DNA of 56,380 bases from Nostoc favosum CHAB5714. GTDB lineage: Bacteria > Cyanobacteriota > Cyanobacteriia > Cyanobacteriales > Nostocaceae. The stretch lies in NCBI RefSeq assembly GCF_020829495.1, contig NZ_JAIVFQ010000044.1, positions 1-56,380 of the forward strand. Direction: 5' to 3'. Under the pieces are notes generated by a model that was given only the letters and a program-made list of their open reading frames with translations, made no database searches and was not told the DNA's origin. The position numbers were made by a program, and so were the translations under genes. Numbering within the stretch: position 1 is the first letter of the stretch; each line of letters begins with the position of its first letter. Below are positions 42,292-52,143 of this stretch, in pieces.

Positions 42292-45009
42292 ATGAAGTCT
42301 TTTAAATACTTGTTATTATCATTGTTGACTGTATTTTTTTGTGTATTTTCATCTGTTATTTTCGATTATTCTATTTTTTTAACAGCAGCCTTTGCCAAAT
42401 CTAAAGTTTTATATTTTCCTGTTGTAGCAACAAAACCTGCTGTTAACCAAACCCAAATTTTTAGTTTAGTGCAGCAAAGCCAAGCACTTTATGAAGGGGG
42501 AGAGTTTGCAGAAGCAGTACAACTTCTAAAAAAAGCAGCAGACGAATTTAAAGCTACTAATAATGTATTGAATGAAGCTATAGCTTTGACTAACCTTTCC
42601 TTAGTGTATCAGCAGTTAGGACAATGGCAGCAAGCGAATGAAGTCATCTCACAAACTATTAAATTATTACAAAGTCTAGAAGATTCAGATTCTTCACAAG
42701 AGCGAGCCTCCGCAGGAGGAGCTGCGCTAACGCAAATTTTTGCTCAAGCTTTAGATGTTCGAGGTGGGCTGGAGTTAGCACAAGGACAAACTGAAGTAGC
42801 CCTAAGTACTTGGCAATCAGCAGCTAAAATTTATCAGCATTTAGATGATATATCAGCGCTAACTCGCAATCACATTAATCAAGCCCAAGCAATGCAAGCT
42901 TTGGGGAATTATCTCCAAGCAGATCACACTTTAACCTCACTACGAGAAAATCTCCAAAAACAACCAGATTCTCCTGTTAAAGCTAAAGGATTGTATAGTT
43001 TAGGGAATGTATTGCGAAGTTTGGGCTATTTAAACGATTCGCACAAAATTCTAGAAGAAAGTTATTCTGTGGCTAAACGGGCAGGAGGTGCGATGCCTAC
43101 GGCGGGCGAGTACGCTATCGCTCAAAGTAATGCTTTACTTAGTTTAGGTAATACAGCCCGCGCTCAAATTTACGCTCAACTGAGTTTGGGTAACTCAATC
43201 AGCGCCAAGGATTACGCTAAAACAGCAATTCAATATTATCAACAAGCGGTAGATATTGCATCTGCTACACCCACTATGCGCCTCCAGGCTCAACTGAATT
43301 TATTAAGATTATTGATAGAGCAAGAGGAAGTTAGTACAGCAAAAGCTTTATTGCCGCAAATTCAGTCTCAGATAGACAATTTGCCTCCAAGCCGGACGGC
43401 TGTTAATTATCGAATTAACTTTGCCCAAAGTTTGAGCAAAATGATACAAAACTCAGTTGAACTAAAAGATGTTGCTAAAATGCTAGCGCAAGCTGTGCAG
43501 GTGGCTAAAACTTTAAAAGACGAACGAACTGAATCTTATGCCCTTGGTACTCTTGGCGAACTGTACGAACAAACCGGACAGTTATCTGATGCCAAAGGTC
43601 TTACACAACAAGCCTTGGAAAAAGCTGAGTCCATTGATGCCCAAGACATTGCTTATCAATGGCATTGGCAGATGGGACGGATACTGCAAAAGCAATCTAA
43701 TATCCCAGCCGCAACAGATGCTTATAGTCGAGCTTATAATGCCCTCAAATCCCTTCGTAACGATTTAGTTGTAATTAATCCTGACGTACAATTTTCTTTC
43801 CGTGAGAGCATAGAACCTGTATATCGACAGTATGTTGATTTACTATTGCAACTTCAAGAAAATACGATTCAAAAACCAGATAATCTCATTCAAGCTCGTC
43901 AGGTAATCGAATCTCTCCAGTTAGCGGAATTAGATAACTTCTTTCGTTCGCCCTGTTTGGTACCAAGAGTTGACCTTGATAAATTAGTTGAAAAGGAAAT
44001 ATCCACAGCTGTTATCTATCCAATCATTTTAGATAACCGACTAGAAATTATTACTCGTTTGCCAGGGCAAGATACAATCTACCGTAAAACAACTAAAGTC
44101 CCTAAAGATGTATTAGAAAAAGTTGTAGAACAACTACAGAAAGATTTACCCGTTGCTAGCCGAGAACCTGATGTTAAGCAGCTCTCACAACAGTTATATG
44201 ACTGGTTAATTAAACCTATTGAATCAGATTTTGCAAATAAAGGTATAACTTCCCTAGTGTTTGTGCTAGATGGTTCTTTACGGAATATCCCAATAGGGAT
44301 TCTATACGACAAACAACAGCAAAAATATTTGATAGAAAAGTATGCTATTTCTTTGATGCCTGGGCTACAACTCCTTGATCCTAAACCTTTACAAAATGTG
44401 CGGTTAAACGCTTTAATTGCTGGAGTTGAGCAAGAACGTTTGATTGAAGGTAAATCATTTCCAGAACTTGCAAATGTCACACAGGAATTAAAACAAGTTC
44501 AATCTTCAGTTCAATCAAGTAAAGAACTCTTAAATCAAGAGTTCACTAAAACTAATCTGCAAAACCAAATTCAATCTACTCCTTTTTCAGTAGTACACTT
44601 GGCTACTCATGGGCAATTTAGCTCAGATATTGAACAAACCTATATTCTTACCTGGGATAGCCTACTAAAAGTTAGGGAGTTAGATAGTTTACTTCGAGCC
44701 AGAGGTGAAAGCCGACCAGAAACAATTGAATTACTCGTTCTTAGTGCCTGTAAAACTGCCACAGGAGATAAACGAGCTGCTTTAGGATTAGCTGGAGTAG
44801 CGGTACGAGCAGGCGCACGTAGTACATTAGCTACTTTGTGGACAGTAGATGATGAGTCTACTAGCGACTTTATGGGTGAATTATATCGACAGTTGGATGC
44901 CGGGGTAACTAAGTCCCAAGCACTACAACGTGCCCAACTTGCGATTTTAGCTAAAGAAAATCGTCCATACTTTTGGGCACCTTATGTTCTTTTGGGCAAT
45001 TGGTTGTAA
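42292..45009 (+). CDS. Secreted TPR-CHAT protease-like protein
   Basis: 905 residues. An N-terminal signal peptide (SFKYLLLSLLTVFFCVF) is followed by TPR repeats (LYEGGEFAEAVQLLKKAADE, AIALTNLSLVYQQLGQW, YALGTLGELYEQTGQL). The C-terminal CHAT domain holds His near 773 (HLATHGQF) and Cys near 820 (LSACKTATGD), then GLAGVAVRAGARSTLATLW, the usual core. It probably acts in the periplasm or outside, perhaps processing the TpsA protein encoded beside it; such CHAT/TPS pairs are common in cyanobacteria. Two short GC-rich repeat inserts are read through in frame (42711-42740, 43085-43115). Confidence 0.88.
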   Translation: MKSFKYLLLSLLTVFFCVFSSVIFDYSIFLTAAFAKSKVLYFPVVATKPAVNQTQIFSLVQQSQALYEGGEFAEAVQLLKKAADEFKATNNVLNEAIALTNLSLVYQQLGQWQQANEVISQTIKLLQSLEDSDSSQERASAGGAALTQIFAQALDVRGGLELAQGQTEVALSTWQSAAKIYQHLDDISALTRNHINQAQAMQALGNYLQADHTLTSLRENLQKQPDSPVKAKGLYSLGNVLRSLGYLNDSHKILEESYSVAKRAGGAMPTAGEYAIAQSNALLSLGNTARAQIYAQLSLGNSISAKDYAKTAIQYYQQAVDIASATPTMRLQAQLNLLRLLIEQEEVSTAKALLPQIQSQIDNLPPSRTAVNYRINFAQSLSKMIQNSVELKDVAKMLAQAVQVAKTLKDERTESYALGTLGELYEQTGQLSDAKGLTQQALEKAESIDAQDIAYQWHWQMGRILQKQSNIPAATDAYSRAYNALKSLRNDLVVINPDVQFSFRESIEPVYRQYVDLLLQLQENTIQKPDNLIQARQVIESLQLAELDNFFRSPCLVPRVDLDKLVEKEISTAVIYPIILDNRLEIITRLPGQDTIYRKTTKVPKDVLEKVVEQLQKDLPVASREPDVKQLSQQLYDWLIKPIESDFANKGITSLVFVLDGSLRNIPIGILYDKQQQKYLIEKYAISLMPGLQLLDPKPLQNVRLNALIAGVEQERLIEGKSFPELANVTQELKQVQSSVQSSKELLNQEFTKTNLQNQIQSTPFSVVHLATHGQFSSDIEQTYILTWDSLLKVRELDSLLRARGESRPETIELLVLSACKTATGDKRAALGLAGVAVRAGARSTLATLWTVDDESTSDFMGELYRQLDAGVTKSQALQRAQLAILAKENRPYFWAPYVLLGNWL

Positions 45010-45356
45010 TTATTTAACAATAAAGTAAGAGTTAAAATTGGTGAATTTACCTTTTAGCGATTAGTGAGCTTAACTGTTTTATTATATGAATAAAAATGGT
45101 TGTATCTAAAGTTATTAAGCATTGGCGATCGCTCTTTTGGAAAAAACTTGGCGATTTACTAACATTACAAAAATCTACACCTCTATCTTAAAGAGCAAAA
45201 AATACACCTAACTTAGAAACTCTTGTAAGTAATTAGCAGGTTTTACATAAAACCTGTACTTGTAAAATTGAGAAATATGCAGGTGTTAACTTGATTTCCC
45301 TTACTCGTGGTTTACTGAAAAATGAGTATATCTTTTACAAAGCTTAGGAGGATGCG
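45010..45356. other. Gene-free stretch before the second tpsA
   Basis: About 350 AT-rich bases with no convincing gene. One HIP1 octamer lies at about 45126 and a probable ribosome site (aggagg) at 45347-45352 just before the broken tpsA-like gene. Confidence 0.5.
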
Positions 45357-47364
45357 ATGTTTGGCATGACTACTCCTTGTTTTTTGGGAATGGCGATCAC
45401 AAGTGCGATCGCTTTCGGGGCAAATTGTGCTTCTGCTCAAATTACCCCGGATGGCACTCTGCCTAATAATTCCATCGTTACACCCGATGGTAGCACTCTC
45501 AATATCACTGGAGGAACGCAAGCAGGAAGTAATTTGTTTCACAGCTTTGGCGAATTTTCTGTGCCTATTGGTGGTGTTGCTTCTTTTAATAATGCTGTAG
45601 ATATTCAAAATATCATCAGTCGAGTTACGGGTGGGTCAGCTTCTAATATTGATGGAATAATTCGCGCTAACGGCACAGCTAATTTGTTTCTGATTAATCC
45701 GTCGGGGATTATTTTTGGACAGAATGCTTCGTTAAATATTGGTGGTTCGTTTGTTGGGACTACAGCTAATGCACTGCAATTTGGAAATCGAGGATTTTTT
45801 GGTGCTACTGAGAAAAATATCCCTTCACCCTTGTTGACTATTAATCCTTCAGCATTGCTATTTAAATGTCAATGTTAATGTTACTGGCATTGTTGATATT
45901 GCTGGGGAGAAAAACGGTTTTGCCAGTGGGATTCTCAGCAGTATGGGAACGGGGACAGTTGGTAATGGGGGTAACATTACTATCGATTCTGGTTCTTTCT
46001 CGTTACGCGATCGCGCTCAACTTCAAACCTCAACTTATGGACTTGGGAATGCGGGGAATGTGACAGTGCGGGCACTTGATGCTGTAACTCTAGCAGATGC
46101 TAATATCTTCAGCACGGTGGAAGTTGGAGGTATAGGTAAAGGTGGCAATATTGACATTAATGCTGCAACATTATCACTAATTGATAGCGCTCAACTGCAA
46201 ACCGCTACTCGTGGTGCATCTGCAACAGCGCCAGCAGGACGGGGGGATGCGGGGAATGTCAATGTTAATGTTACAGGTATTGTTGATATTGCTGGGGAGA
46301 AAAACGGTTTTCCCAGTCAGATTCGTAGCTTGGTGTCCACGGAGACAGTTGGCAATGGGGGTAACATTACTATCGATTCTGGTTCCTTCTCTCTAAGTGA
46401 TGGCGCTCTACTGACTGCCTCAACTTTTGGACAAGGAAATGCAGGCACAATTAAAGTTAATGCTGCTGAAGAAGCCACCATTTCTGGTAAGAGTTCAAAC
46501 TTTAACAATGGCTTGTTCGTTAACTCTCAAAGTCCAACGGGTACTGCTGGAGATATTATCGTCATCTCACCTAGAGTTACCTTGGACAACAATGGCACAC
46601 TCAACGCCCAATCTGCATCAGGTAACGGTGGCAACATCAACTTACAGACTGATTTACTGCTTCTGCGTCGTGGCGCTCAAATTTCCACTACCGCAGGCAC
46701 AGCACAAGCTGGCGGTAATGGTGGCAACATTAATATTGATGCCCCGTCAGGCTTCATTGTTGCTGTCCCAAGCGAAAACAGCGACATCACTGCTAATGCT
46801 TTTACAGGCACAGGTGGGAGAGTCGATATCAGAGCCAATGGCATTTATGGTATTGAGTTCCGTGAAAGTCCAACTCCCTTGAGTGACATCACTGCTAGTT
46901 CAGAATTTGGTACACAAGGCACTGTAGAACTTAATACACCTGGTATCGACCCCAACAGTGGCTTGGTTGAGTTGCCAACAGTACCAGTTGACACCCAGGT
47001 AGCCCAAGGTTGTTACAGTCCTGGTTACGCCCAAAACCGATTTGTGATCACCGGACGCGGCGGTTTACCAGCCAATCCCAAAGACATCCTCACTCCAGAT
47101 GCAACCCAAATAGATTGGGTGCCTTTTAAACTCAGCAATAACAACCGTTCCCTACCACCTGTTACTAATAAGCCAACAACTAAACCAACAACCTCCACTC
47201 CTCAACGCATTGTTGAAGCTACAGGTGCAGTGCTAAATGCCAAAGGACAAATAGTCCTCACTGCTAATTCATCTAACGCTACTTCTCATACTTCCAGACA
47301 CAACCCAATTCAATGTCAAAGCAATTCGCAGTTGACAATTCGCAATTTGCAATTCAAATCCTAG
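45357..47364 (+). pseudogene. Second TpsA exoprotein gene, broken by an internal deletion
   Basis: The first frame (45357-45878) gives a signal peptide (MAITSAIAFGANCASA), the TPS domain (FLINPSGIIFGQNASLNIGGSFVGTTA) and stops after NPSALLFKCQC. The rest continues in another frame from about 45865: NVNVNVTGIVDIAGEKNGF, then repeats and the standard C-terminus. The joint aaatgtcaatgttaatgtta matches an internal repeat that reappears at about 46256, so a deletion between repeats probably removed several hundred codons and shifted the frame. The TPS region and the last 140 codons are almost identical to the first tpsA. Confidence 0.88.
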
Positions 47365-47493
47365 AACGTTAAAACTAACTTGAGAGCGGAGATTAAAGCC
47401 TTAATTGTGTTCGCTAAAAAGACAATCTCAAACGAGTTTTCTACGATTTAAAGATACCTCTAACAAGTTTTACTACGCTAGAATTAATTGCAT

Positions 47494-48428
47494 TCACCAA
47501 AAATTCTTTTCAATAGGATCTGAACCAATCAAAAAATCAAAATTACCTTCACCTCTGCTTCTCTTCAATGTTTCCATGATTTTTTTCGGGTTATCATGGG
47601 GGCCATTGACATAAAATGGTTTCCCGTCACGACCACATTCAATACGTATACTCTCATCCCATTCTCCGATATGCGAACGCGATTTAGAAAAGTCTTTGTG
47701 TGGTTGAAACCCTAAGCTTAGAGCGTATTCGCAAGCACTAAATATCATCCCTTGGGCAACTTCAAGGGAAACCTCTTGCGGTTTTCCGGGAAATGGCTCG
47801 AATAGTGATTCTGTAAATTCTTTAAATTTTATCCTGTCTACTGTACGTGGTGATATGGTATCTTTAACGCCCAAGCACCATATATCTAAAAGGTAGCTAC
47901 AGACCGTGATTTGATTGTATCGAGCAACTCTTGCAATAACTACCAATCCTAAACCGCGATCAATATCGTCATTGTTTTTTACAGGTAAAATTTTTGTCAG
48001 CAGATTTTTGATGCTGTTTTCTGATGGGATTTTCGGTAACAATTGGATAAGACTATCGCTTGCTAAACACTGATATACGGGGTCTAGTTCTCCTTTTGTC
48101 AATTTATGAGAAGAATTCAGAACTCAGGAGTCAGAATTCAGCATGAATTCTGTACGAGTGGGTGATGAATATTGGTTAAAACCTCGCCCCTGGTGGGCGA
48201 AACTAAAATAAATATTTTTCGTAATCAAAACTGTATCCCCTTGTGGGTAGAGTTTTCTGAATTCTGAATTCTGTCTTCTGACTCCTTTTTATCTAATGTG
48301 GTTTGCTGTGCTTGATTTTGAATCGCTGCATTGACGGATGACACTTTCATACCCAGTTTTCGAGCTATTTGTTTGGGTGTTAAATTCAATGCCCGTAAAT
48401 CCATTATTTCTTGTTGTGTTCCTGTCAT
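47494..48428 (-). pseudogene. HTH-containing conserved protein gene split by an inserted repeat
   Basis: The 5' part (48428 down to about 48288) encodes a helix-turn-helix: MTGTQQEIMDLRALNLTPKQIARKLGM, SSVNAAIQNQAQQ. The 3' part (from about 48108 to 47494) encodes ELDPVYQCLASDS, GLGLVVIARVARYNQ, DIWCLGVKDT, SLGFQPHKDFSKSRSHIGEW, ECGRDGKPFYVNGPHDNP. I recall these as two halves of one cyanobacterial protein. Between them lies about 175 bp of foldback repeat, which adds the nonsense tail KESEDRIQNSEN to the first half and stops. The 3' half alone could still be translated from an ATG at 48102. Confidence 0.75.
48108..48288. repeat. Inserted foldback repeat (gaattctga family)
   Basis: The ends carry repeated gaattcag/aggagtcag units (48111-48141) and ctgaattctg/cttctgactcct units (48256-48286) in inverse orientation. 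Related sequence occurs at about 52076-52105, where it forms the tail of another reading frame. Exact ends and target duplication could not be fixed by eye. Confidence 0.65.
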
Positions 48429-48537
48429 AAATTACTACTTTCTACAAACAACTGGAGCAGAAATATATTAAACCAAAACAAGATTTTATTAATTTAATAC
48501 CACAACCAATCACAGAAAGCATTGCTTCTTTGTTGCA

Positions 48538-49467
48538 TTAATCTCTAATTTCCAACTCCAGAACCTTCAACAATTTCTCTTCCAGTCCAGTCAAATAAGC
48601 ACGATTCAGCTTCCCCAACGACTCCAAAAACTTCTGCACCGACTCCTCCAGTCCACTCGAATACACCCGATTGATGCGATCGCAAATCACCTGCATCTGC
48701 TCACACTCGGCAGGCAGGTAATTGTAAGATTTGAGGTGCTGCAAACCAACGGTGTACCCCCCATCCCAGAGTTTTACAGTGCAGCTGAAATCATTCACCT
48801 GATTAACGATGCCCCAGCAGCCACCCTTGCCCCTGAGTTCGGGGTTGTCCTTGACTACGATTTGGCACACTTCGCCGATTTGGTAAGTGTTTGGGATTTT
48901 GGCGCGTTCCATTATTCGCTGCACCACATCCTTTACGATTCTACCACTTGGCACTTTACCACCCGCTTCCTCTACAGCCTGCTGCCATGCTTCTGGCTGT
49001 TGTGATGGTTCTAGCTTTGTCAGTGGTCGAACTTGCACTTCTGATGTCGGCAAAATTTGGGAACTATTAGTTCCCATTTCATCTTGACTTTCATTTTGGG
49101 AACTATTAGTTCCCATTTTTATATTGTCAACTATCTTTGAACCAGCTATTAGATAATTTACATGGCGGTAAGTATAACTAAACCTGTCCCTGCAATATTC
49201 CTCAAAGGTTTGGTGGGTCGAGCGGTACAGTCTGCGATCGCGTAATTCCGTTAATGCCTTCCCCGCTTCAAAAAACGCCCGTTCTACCTTCCGTTCAAGA
49301 TGCAAGCGATCGCGAATCTCCTGCTCGATTAATTCAGGAATCTCAACAGCAGTGACGGTGATTGTTGCTGTAACTGGGTTTTCTTCTTGGGTCAGGTTAT
49401 CTGGTGGCGTGTCGTCACTGGATGTGGCAGAGGTGGCTTTGTTGCGCTTACGGGGTGGTTTAGTCAT
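48538..49467 (-). CDS. Mobile-element hypothetical protein with ParB/KorB-like helical region
   Basis: 309 residues, not recognised by name. A helical region (LERKVERAFFEAGKALTELRDRRLYR, FEEYCRDRFSYTYRHVNYLIAG) has the look of DNA-binding regulators found on cyanobacterial plasmids and phages. VPSGRIVKDVVQRIMERA and a beta-rich segment, CQIVVKDNPELRGKGGCWGIVNQV, follow, then two similar C-terminal repeats (RINRVYSSGLEESVQKFLESLGKLNRAYLTGLEEKLLKVLELE). The first 35 residues are Thr/Pro-rich and basic. It is on the same strand as the XRE regulator 230 bp upstream, and both may belong to a plasmid- or phage-derived block. Confidence 0.6.
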   Translation of the reverse strand: MTKPPRKRNKATSATSSDDTPPDNLTQEENPVTATITVTAVEIPELIEQEIRDRLHLERKVERAFFEAGKALTELRDRRLYRSTHQTFEEYCRDRFSYTYRHVNYLIAGSKIVDNIKMGTNSSQNESQDEMGTNSSQILPTSEVQVRPLTKLEPSQQPEAWQQAVEEAGGKVPSGRIVKDVVQRIMERAKIPNTYQIGEVCQIVVKDNPELRGKGGCWGIVNQVNDFSCTVKLWDGGYTVGLQHLKSYNYLPAECEQMQVICDRINRVYSSGLEESVQKFLESLGKLNRAYLTGLEEKLLKVLELEIRD

Positions 49468-49699
49468 TTTTCCACCTCTAGCTGAACAGTGCTTGAAGAG
49501 TCAACTTTCAGGGTCTTGTCTCCATCTGACTCTACCTGTAGTAGCTTCCAAGCATACTTTTTCTCCATATTGCGGCACTTCTTTTTCCTCTGTTGCAGCG
49601 TGTTGTGACTCTGGTTTCTTTTCCCTAGTCATACCTGTTCCACTGTAAGGAGAGTAAGAATAATGCTGTTGATTTTCACTTTTCCAAGGGCAAAAGCAC

Positions 49700-49975
49700 T
49701 CATGCAGCCTCGACCTCTGAGTTGGAACGCTTTCTTGATTTGCGTTGAGGTATGTCTTCTGGATTCCTCATTTCAAAAAGATCACCTACTTCTCTAGTAA
49801 AGTAATTGCACAAAACTTCAACTGTACCGACATCAACGCGGCTGAAGTTATTTGTGAACAAGCGGTTAATCGTTGTGATATCTAACCCAGTTTCTTTTGC
49901 CAACTGTCTCTGTGACAGCTGTGGATCTTTTTCTGCCATAAGCACGGCTAGCCTACAAAACATTTTTTTGCTCAT
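49700..49975 (-). CDS. XRE-family transcriptional regulator
   Basis: 91 residues with a Cro/CI-type helix-turn-helix: QLSQRQLAKETGLDITTINRLF, then VDVGTVEVLCNYFTREVGDLFEM, and a basic tail (QRKSRKRS). It starts at 49975, divergent from the gene at 50212. The 230-bp gap between them contains two palindromes that are candidate operators. It probably represses itself and the divergent operon, as in phage-like switches. Confidence 0.85.
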   Translation of the reverse strand: MSKKMFCRLAVLMAEKDPQLSQRQLAKETGLDITTINRLFTNNFSRVDVGTVEVLCNYFTREVGDLFEMRNPEDIPQRKSRKRSNSEVEAA

Positions 49976-50021
49976 CCCTCCATCGTACCTGTAGGCTACA
50001 TTAACACAAACTTATGCACTA

Positions 50022-50095
50022 GCACATACATAATATGTGCATATACATATAAAACTTGCATTACCCCTCGACAATTGTATGTACTACCGCATACA
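50022..50095. promoter_or_regulatory. Two palindromes in the divergent promoter region
   Basis: GCACATA-5 nt-TATGTGC (50022-50040) and TGTATG-8 nt-CATACA (50076-50095) share the core ATGT/ACAT theme. Both lie between the XRE gene and the divergent 50212 gene. They are likely binding sites for that regulator. Confidence 0.5.
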
Positions 50096-50211
50096 TTGAT
50101 ATATATTAGAGCAAATAAAATTTGCCAAAAACAAAAGACGACCGCCCCAGTCTGCAAAACGAAGCGATCGTCTTTCAAAAGATCCACCATCAAGATGGAG
50201 TATTACTCATC

Positions 50212-51033
50212 ATGACATATCCGACTTACAGCCAACAACAGCTGCAATTGAAATCCATAGCCCGCCTCAAGCAAATCTACAGCGAGATCGGCTGCACAGT
50301 CCAAGTAAGCGACAAACGCTGCAAGGATGCATGGATTACTGCGATCGCTGATTATCAAGCCACCCAAGCTCAGAAAATCGCCCAGGCTGCCCCCAATGAA
50401 CAAATCACAGCCCAAGCCAACGCGATGGCTGCGCCAACGCCAAGGGCGAACGTACCGGAACAACTCACTCCTGTAGAAATCAGCTTCTACGAGCATGAAT
50501 ATTACGCTGGTAATCAGCTGATAGCCAGCATCAGCCATGACGACAGCCACTTAACCCAACGCTGGGTAGTCATGGTCAACGAGAAAGAAGTATTTCGTGC
50601 TAATACTCTAATGCGCTGTCATCGCTTCATCTGCACACACTACAAAGACGGCACACTGCCAGTGCAAGAACAAGAAGAACCATGCACCACTGGCAATGAA
50701 ATCATGTCTCAGATTTGCACCGAATGTGAAAAATTCGGCTTTGAAATCCTCGACGATGGAATTTACCACAACGACGCGAAACTGGGCGAAGTGGGCTGCA
50801 CTGACGGCATCTGGTCGTTCACACGCGCCACAGACGAAACTCAGCAGCGCATTCCCTGCGACTCAGCGCTGGATGCCGTGTGGTGGCTGTTGATGGTGGA
50901 AACTTCGTCCAGCATTGAACCAACACTTGAAGAATTGCTAGACCGACCATTTGAGATGCTGACAGCCATTGACTGGGAACTGTTGCGGGAGTATGTGCCA
51001 GTTGCAGAAAGTCGGGATTTGGTAACGGCGTAA
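50212..51033 (+). CDS. Conserved hypothetical protein of a mobile block
   Basis: 273 residues from the ATG at 50212, with GGAG upstream; a TTG-started frame at 50122 is less likely. The N-terminal part (QLQLKSIARLKQIYSEIGCTVQVSDKRCKDAWITAIADYQ) is helical and resembles small cyanobacterial plasmid proteins. A variable region with a short GC-rich repeat insertion (ANAMAAPTPRANVPEQ) follows, then VEISFYEHEYYAGNQLIASI, and a Cys/Glu-rich C-terminal part. No catalytic motif is seen. Codon use is richer in G+C than the surroundings, which suggests transfer. Function unknown. Confidence 0.65.
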   Translation: MTYPTYSQQQLQLKSIARLKQIYSEIGCTVQVSDKRCKDAWITAIADYQATQAQKIAQAAPNEQITAQANAMAAPTPRANVPEQLTPVEISFYEHEYYAGNQLIASISHDDSHLTQRWVVMVNEKEVFRANTLMRCHRFICTHYKDGTLPVQEQEEPCTTGNEIMSQICTECEKFGFEILDDGIYHNDAKLGEVGCTDGIWSFTRATDETQQRIPCDSALDAVWWLLMVETSSSIEPTLEELLDRPFEMLTAIDWELLREYVPVAESRDLVTA

Positions 51034-51108
51034 TTATTCTCATTCCAGGCGATCGCTCAACAACTGCGATCGCCTCTCGCCACATTTTCAACAATCCCCA
51101 TTAAATCA

Positions 51109-51435
51109 ATGCAACCCACAATATCAATCCCCCAACACTGGGGCTACCCTCGCTTTGCTTTACAGCAGCGTACTAAAGACGGCATCATTCTGGGGCTTTA
51201 TTACTACCCAAATGGTACAGAGTTGGCTGAACAATTCGGTGATGGTTGGCGCTATGTGCTGATGCCTAATAAAAACTCTGATGAATTGTTTCACTTCCAG
51301 GAGTCTCAAATTCAACCGCTCTCCCCACAGGAATTATTTTCACAGATACGCGCAGAGATTGAGTTTTATCAAAGTCAAATAGCAATTCTGCAACAACAGT
51401 TATTCGCCATCACTGGAGGTAGCACCAATGGCTAA
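51109..51435 (+). CDS. Small hypothetical protein
   Basis: 108 residues, not recognised. A compact N-terminal part (PQHWGYPRFALQQRTKDGIILGLYYYPNG, LAEQFGDGWRYVLMP) looks folded, and the C-terminal part is a coiled-coil-like helix (LFSQIRAEIEFYQSQIAILQQQL). It overlaps the next gene by 8 bp, so the two are probably translationally coupled. Confidence 0.6.
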   Translation: MQPTISIPQHWGYPRFALQQRTKDGIILGLYYYPNGTELAEQFGDGWRYVLMPNKNSDELFHFQESQIQPLSPQELFSQIRAEIEFYQSQIAILQQQLFAITGGSTNG

Positions 51436-51625
51436 TTCTACCAGTTTTGACCGTAGAGCAAATCATTTGCTGCGTTCGATTCGGCTTTGTGGTGGTTGTG
51501 TGCCTCTGCATCGTCTGCAATTCCAATTCTCCGCCAAGGTCATTCAAACACTGCTGGATAAAGAACTGGTGCAAGTGCAGAACACAGGACGCGGCTTTTT
51601 GTTGGAGATTGCCGAGGATTTTTAA
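51428..51625 (+). CDS. Small hypothetical protein, winged-helix-like
   Basis: 65 residues that start inside the end of the previous gene. FDRRANHLLRSIRLCGGCVPLHRLQFQFSAKVIQTLLDKELVQVQ has the helix-helix-strand alternation of a small winged helix. It may be a DNA-binding accessory protein of the block. No named family. Confidence 0.5.
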   Translation: MANSTSFDRRANHLLRSIRLCGGCVPLHRLQFQFSAKVIQTLLDKELVQVQNTGRGFLLEIAEDF

Positions 51626-51649
51626 CTCTTAATCGAAGAGGAACCAATT

Positions 51650-52126
51650 ATGAAACTTTACGCTAAGACCATTCCACAAACTTTACCCAATTGGGCAACT
51701 GTCGTTACAAAAGGTGCAGATTTGATTGAGATTGAAATTAACGATGAACACCCTAACTTTCAATCCCTACTTGAAGAGTTAGCCACAGAGATTGAACCAG
51801 GAACCATCGGCGTGAAAGTGGAAGATTTATGTTCACGCCTTGGCATAGAAATGTCTAACCCCAACCTATACCAATTACTTGAACAAGCCCAAAACCTGAT
51901 ATTAGAAATTGCTACGCACCCAGACTACAAACAACTGCTGGAGTTAGGATATAGCCCAGATTTAAACATTGCTGATGCTCAAACTGCACTGAGTTATCTG
52001 CAATGGGAGATAGAGCGCAATCGAGAACGATGCAACAGTTGCAAGCAGCAAAGGCTGGGGCAGGCTGAACCGGAATTTAGAAGTCGGAAGTCAGAATTAT
52101 TCTGGCTTCTTATCTATTCAAATTAG
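51650..52126 (+). CDS. Hypothetical protein with repeat-derived tail
   Basis: 158 residues, starting behind a gagga site. Acidic, helix-rich core: LIEIEINDEHPNFQSLLEELATEIEPGTIGVKVEDLC and LLEQAQNLILEIATHPDYKQLLELGY. The last 20 residues (EFRSRKSELFWLLIYSN) are encoded by a dispersed repeat of the gaagtcagaatt type, so the original C-terminus was probably replaced. Function unknown. Confidence 0.55.
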   Translation: MKLYAKTIPQTLPNWATVVTKGADLIEIEINDEHPNFQSLLEELATEIEPGTIGVKVEDLCSRLGIEMSNPNLYQLLEQAQNLILEIATHPDYKQLLELGYSPDLNIADAQTALSYLQWEIERNRERCNSCKQQRLGQAEPEFRSRKSELFWLLIYSN

Positions 52127-52143
52127 CAAGCAGAAATTAACCA

